Both the position numbers and the translations under genes were made by a program. A DNA stretch of 64,000 bases from contig NZ_QEIO01000002.1 of NCBI RefSeq assembly GCF_003336425.1, positions 1 through 64,000 on the forward strand, given 5' to 3'. The DNA comes from Marinitenerispora sediminis (GTDB lineage: Bacteria > Actinomycetota > Actinomycetes > Streptosporangiales > Streptosporangiaceae). This document shows positions 61,735 through 64,000 of this stretch, piece after piece. The stretch's first letter is position 1. Each line of letters opens with the position of its first letter. The notes beneath the pieces are model-generated. The model was given only the letters and a program-made list of their open reading frames with translations. It was not told where the DNA came from and ran no database searches.

Positions 61735-62748
61735 CTAGGCGAGCCTGTTGGCGGCGCTGCGCCTGCTGATGACGACGTTGATCAGGACGGCGCCGACGAT
61801 GATGAGGCCGCGCACCACGTCCTGGAAGAAGGAGTTGACTCCGAGCAGCACCAGGCCGTTGGCGATGACGGTGATGAAGACGACGCCCAGGAAGGTGCCG
61901 CCCAGGGAGCCGCGCCCGCCGGCGAGCGCGGTGCCCCCGATGACGACGGCGGCGATGACATCGAACTCCAGCCCCGCCGCGGCACCGCCGTTGCCCGAGC
62001 CCAGGCGGGCGGCGAGCAGCACACCGGTGATGGCGGAGAGCAGGCCGGTGGTGGCGAACAGCAGGACGCGGACCCGCGCCACGTTGAGCCCGGCGAGCTG
62101 CGCGGCCGCGGCGTTGCCCCCGGTGGCGTAGACGGACCGTCCGTAGGCGGTGTACTTGGCGACGTAGGCGAAGACCGCGAAGAGCACGAGCATGACCAGC
62201 GCGGCGGCGGGCACACCCAGGACGGACCCCCCGAGCACGTCGAGGAGGCCGCTCTCGGGCAGCGGCACGGGGAGCGCGTCGGTCATGTACAGCGCCAGGC
62301 CGCCCAGGACACTCCACAGGCCCAGCGTGGTGATGAAGGAGGGCACGTTGAACCGGGCCCTGAGCCACCCCGCGAGGGCGCCCCACAGCACGCCCATGGC
62401 CAGGGTCACCATGATGGCGCCGATCACGCCCAGGTTCCACTCGGTGGCGCCCTTGGCGACGATGACCGAGGCGAAGGCCACGGCCGGGCCGATGCTGATG
62501 TCGATCTCCCCGGCGATGATCACCAGGGTGACGCCCCAGGCCGCGATGCCGATCGTCGCGGCGTTGCGCAGGAGGCCGAGCTGGTTGTCGAGGCTGAGGA
62601 ATCCGGAGGCGGAGAGCCCGAGGACGACGTAGAGGATCAGGATGGCGGCCAGCAGGCCGATCTCGTTGAGGCGGTGCCCGTAGCGGCCGATGAAGCCGCC
62701 GCGGGCGGGGGCCGCCCCGCCGGTGGCCGTGGTGGTGGTCGTGGTCAT
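61735..62748 (-). CDS. Sugar ABC transporter permease (RbsC family)
   Basis: The 337-residue membrane protein is a RbsC/XylH-type permease with about ten helices. The motif GEIDISIGPAVAFASVIVA near residue 80 and GGNAAAAQLAGLNVARVR near residue 205 are hallmarks of the family, and VIGGTALAGGRGSLGGTFLG is the conserved C-terminal block. AGGTAGC precedes the ATG. It is 14 bases from the ATPase gene, and 176 bases before the dehydrogenase; this gap contains a seven-base stem (61689-61695 with 61710-61716) that might attenuate transcription into the catabolic genes. Confidence 0.88.
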   Translation of the reverse strand: MTTTTTTATGGAAPARGGFIGRYGHRLNEIGLLAAILILYVVLGLSASGFLSLDNQLGLLRNAATIGIAAWGVTLVIIAGEIDISIGPAVAFASVIVAKGATEWNLGVIGAIMVTLAMGVLWGALAGWLRARFNVPSFITTLGLWSVLGGLALYMTDALPVPLPESGLLDVLGGSVLGVPAAALVMLVLFAVFAYVAKYTAYGRSVYATGGNAAAAQLAGLNVARVRVLLFATTGLLSAITGVLLAARLGSGNGGAAAGLEFDVIAAVVIGGTALAGGRGSLGGTFLGVVFITVIANGLVLLGVNSFFQDVVRGLIIVGAVLINVVISRRSAANRLA

Positions 62749-62762
62749 TGCTACCTCGCCGT

Positions 62763-64000
62763 TCACGCCGCCATCGCGGCGGCCATGATGTTGTCCAGGG
62801 TGATGTCGTCGCCGGTGAACTCGCCGCGCAGGCGTCCTCCGCGCAGGGCCAGCACGCGGTCGCACACGAGCGGCAGCTCCTCCAGTTCGCTGGAGACGAA
62901 GAGGACCGCGGCGCCCTGCTCCGCGAGCTCGCGGACGATGGCGTAGATCTGGGCCTTGGCCTCCACGTCCACGCCGCGGGTGGGTTCGTCCAGGAGCAGG
63001 ATGCGGCTCCCGGCGTGCAGCCAGCGGCCGATGACGGCCTTCTGCTGGTTGCCGCCGCTGAGGTTGACGATCGGGGTGTCGGGGCTGGCCGCCTTGATCG
63101 ACAGCCGGCCGATGAGGTCGCGGCCGATGGACGAGACGCGTGAGGGGAGCACGGTCCCGGCCCGGGAAGCCCCTCCGAACCAGGTCATGACCATGTTCTC
63201 GGAAACCCCGAGCAGGGGGACCACGCCCTCGCCCTTGCGGTCCTCGGGGGTGATGCCCACGCCCAGGCGCCGCATGGTGCGGGGAGTGGGGTGCGCCACC
63301 GGGGACCCGTCCACCTCCACGGTGCCCCGGGAAGGAGTGAAGCCGGCCAGGGCGCGCAGGAGCTCGGTGCGTCCGGAGCCCATGAGGCCGCCCAGCCCCA
63401 GGACCTCCCCGGGGTGGAGGTCGAAGGAGACGCTCTCGACCTTGGGCGGGACCGCCAGGTCGCGGACCGACAGCAGCGGAGCCGCGGAGGCGGCGGCGGG
63501 TGCGCGGCGCCGCGGCGCGGGCTCCTTCTCCCCGCCCCCGTGGCCGAGCATGAGGGAGACGATGCGGCCGGTGGTGGCGCCCCGGACGGGCACGGTCTCC
63601 ACGACGGCGCCGTCGCGCATGACGGTGACGGTGTCGGCGACGCGGCGGATCTCGTCCAGGCGGTGGCTGACGTAGATGACGCCCACGCCTCGGGAGGCGA
63701 CACGCGTGACGGCCTCCAGGACGGCCTCGGCCTCGGCCGCGGCGAGGGCGCTGGTGGGCTCGTCCAGGATCAGCAGCCGGGGCCGGGCCCGGAAGGCGCG
63801 CGCGATCTCCACGAGCTGCTGCTGGGCCAGGGGGAGCTCGTGCACCCGGGTGTCGGAGGAGATGGCGACGCCGAGTTCGGCGAAGACCTCCTCGGCGCCG
63901 GCCCGCATGGCGCCGTAGTCGACACGCCCGCCTCCCGTGGGCCAGGAGCCGAGGTAGAGGTTCTCCGCGGCCGACAGCTGCGGGACCAGGCTGAGCTCCT
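62763..64000 (-). CDS. Sugar ABC transporter ATPase (RbsA/MglA family), 5' part beyond window
   Basis: At least 412 residues of a double ATPase are present; the N-terminal part with the first Walker A lies past the window end. The frame is open to base 64000 and the residues near the edge (LSLVPQLSAAENLYLG) are the family's Q-loop region, so the ATG at 63908 is internal. Visible are the first Walker B LLILDEPTSALA, the second-domain P-loop-like GLGGLMGSGRTELLRAL, signature NLSGGNQQKAVIGRWL and RILLLDEPTRGVDV. It powers the RbsC-type permease. A binding-protein gene is probably upstream, outside the window. Confidence 0.9.
   Translation of the reverse strand, partial: ELSLVPQLSAAENLYLGSWPTGGGRVDYGAMRAGAEEVFAELGVAISSDTRVHELPLAQQQLVEIARAFRARPRLLILDEPTSALAAAEAEAVLEAVTRVASRGVGVIYVSHRLDEIRRVADTVTVMRDGAVVETVPVRGATTGRIVSLMLGHGGGEKEPAPRRRAPAAASAAPLLSVRDLAVPPKVESVSFDLHPGEVLGLGGLMGSGRTELLRALAGFTPSRGTVEVDGSPVAHPTPRTMRRLGVGITPEDRKGEGVVPLLGVSENMVMTWFGGASRAGTVLPSRVSSIGRDLIGRLSIKAASPDTPIVNLSGGNQQKAVIGRWLHAGSRILLLDEPTRGVDVEAKAQIYAIVRELAEQGAAVLFVSSELEELPLVCDRVLALRGGRLRGEFTGDDITLDNIMAAAMAA

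Noticed and set aside
1-64000. CRISPR arrays, tRNA or rRNA genes, insertion sequences
   Set aside because: No regularly spaced repeats, cloverleaf sequences, rRNA blocks or transposase motifs were noticed on either strand.

Overview
The window reads as chromosome of a high-GC filamentous actinomycete: most of it is near 70% G+C by eye, GTG starts and 4-base ATGA/GTGA overlaps are common, and the families present (mycofactocin-type flavoenzymes, actinobacterial Tad pilus, PhoX-like Tat protein, FCD-GntR sugar operon) fit Streptosporangiales/Nocardiopsaceae-like lineages. The genus is a guess. I see no rRNA, tRNA, CRISPR array, transposase or phage gene.

1-11.2 kb: a Tat-exported PhoX-like phosphatase, a LysE exporter and a GNAT acetyltransferase, then a tight six-gene minus-strand redox operon (two FadH/OYE flavoenzymes, ETF alpha, a FixC-like flavoprotein, a FixX-like ferredoxin, ETF beta) of the kind found in mycofactocin-using genomes. 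11.8-17.8 kb: a complete plus-strand peptide-type ABC importer (two permeases, a fused double ATPase, a lipoprotein binding protein) closed by a perfect hairpin.

18-32.6 kb: a Tad pilus locus. On the minus strand run a zinc-ribbon protein, CpaB, a CpaE fused to a TadE-like pseudopilin, TadE, CpaF, TadB, TadC, a histidine kinase and response regulator, the Flp pilin, a TadG-like protein, an OmpA-type lipoprotein, a small secreted protein that shares a domain with it, and an NlpC/P60 hydrolase carrying a pilin-like N-terminus. A plus-strand protein with a pilin-like N-terminus and a small membrane protein converge on them.

33-43.8 kb: an XRE regulator, a trehalose synthase of the Pseudomonas putida type, an AGCS amino acid symporter, a secreted multicopper oxidase and a GNAT/acyl-CoA synthetase fusion.

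44-52.3 kb: the most interesting region, a cycloserine-type cluster. It encodes homologues of DcsA (heme hydroxylase), DcsB (hydroxyarginase), DcsD (O-ureidoserine synthase), DcsE (serine O-acetyltransferase), DcsG (ATP-grasp cyclase) and a DMT exporter in the DcsJ position, in the same order as the known D-cycloserine cluster. The DcsC racemase and the DcsI D-Ala-D-Ala ligase are absent; an SDR and a divergent MocR-type PLP regulator are present instead.

53.3-64 kb: an AIM24 protein, then a ten-gene minus-strand sugar operon (RbsA/RbsC-like ABC transport, two dehydrogenases, aldose-epimerase-like protein, lactonase, galactonate dehydratase, KDG-type kinase, KDPG-type aldolase, with a GntR regulator in its middle) that can take an aldose such as galactose through galactonate to pyruvate and glyceraldehyde 3-phosphate. 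Its first gene runs off the window end.
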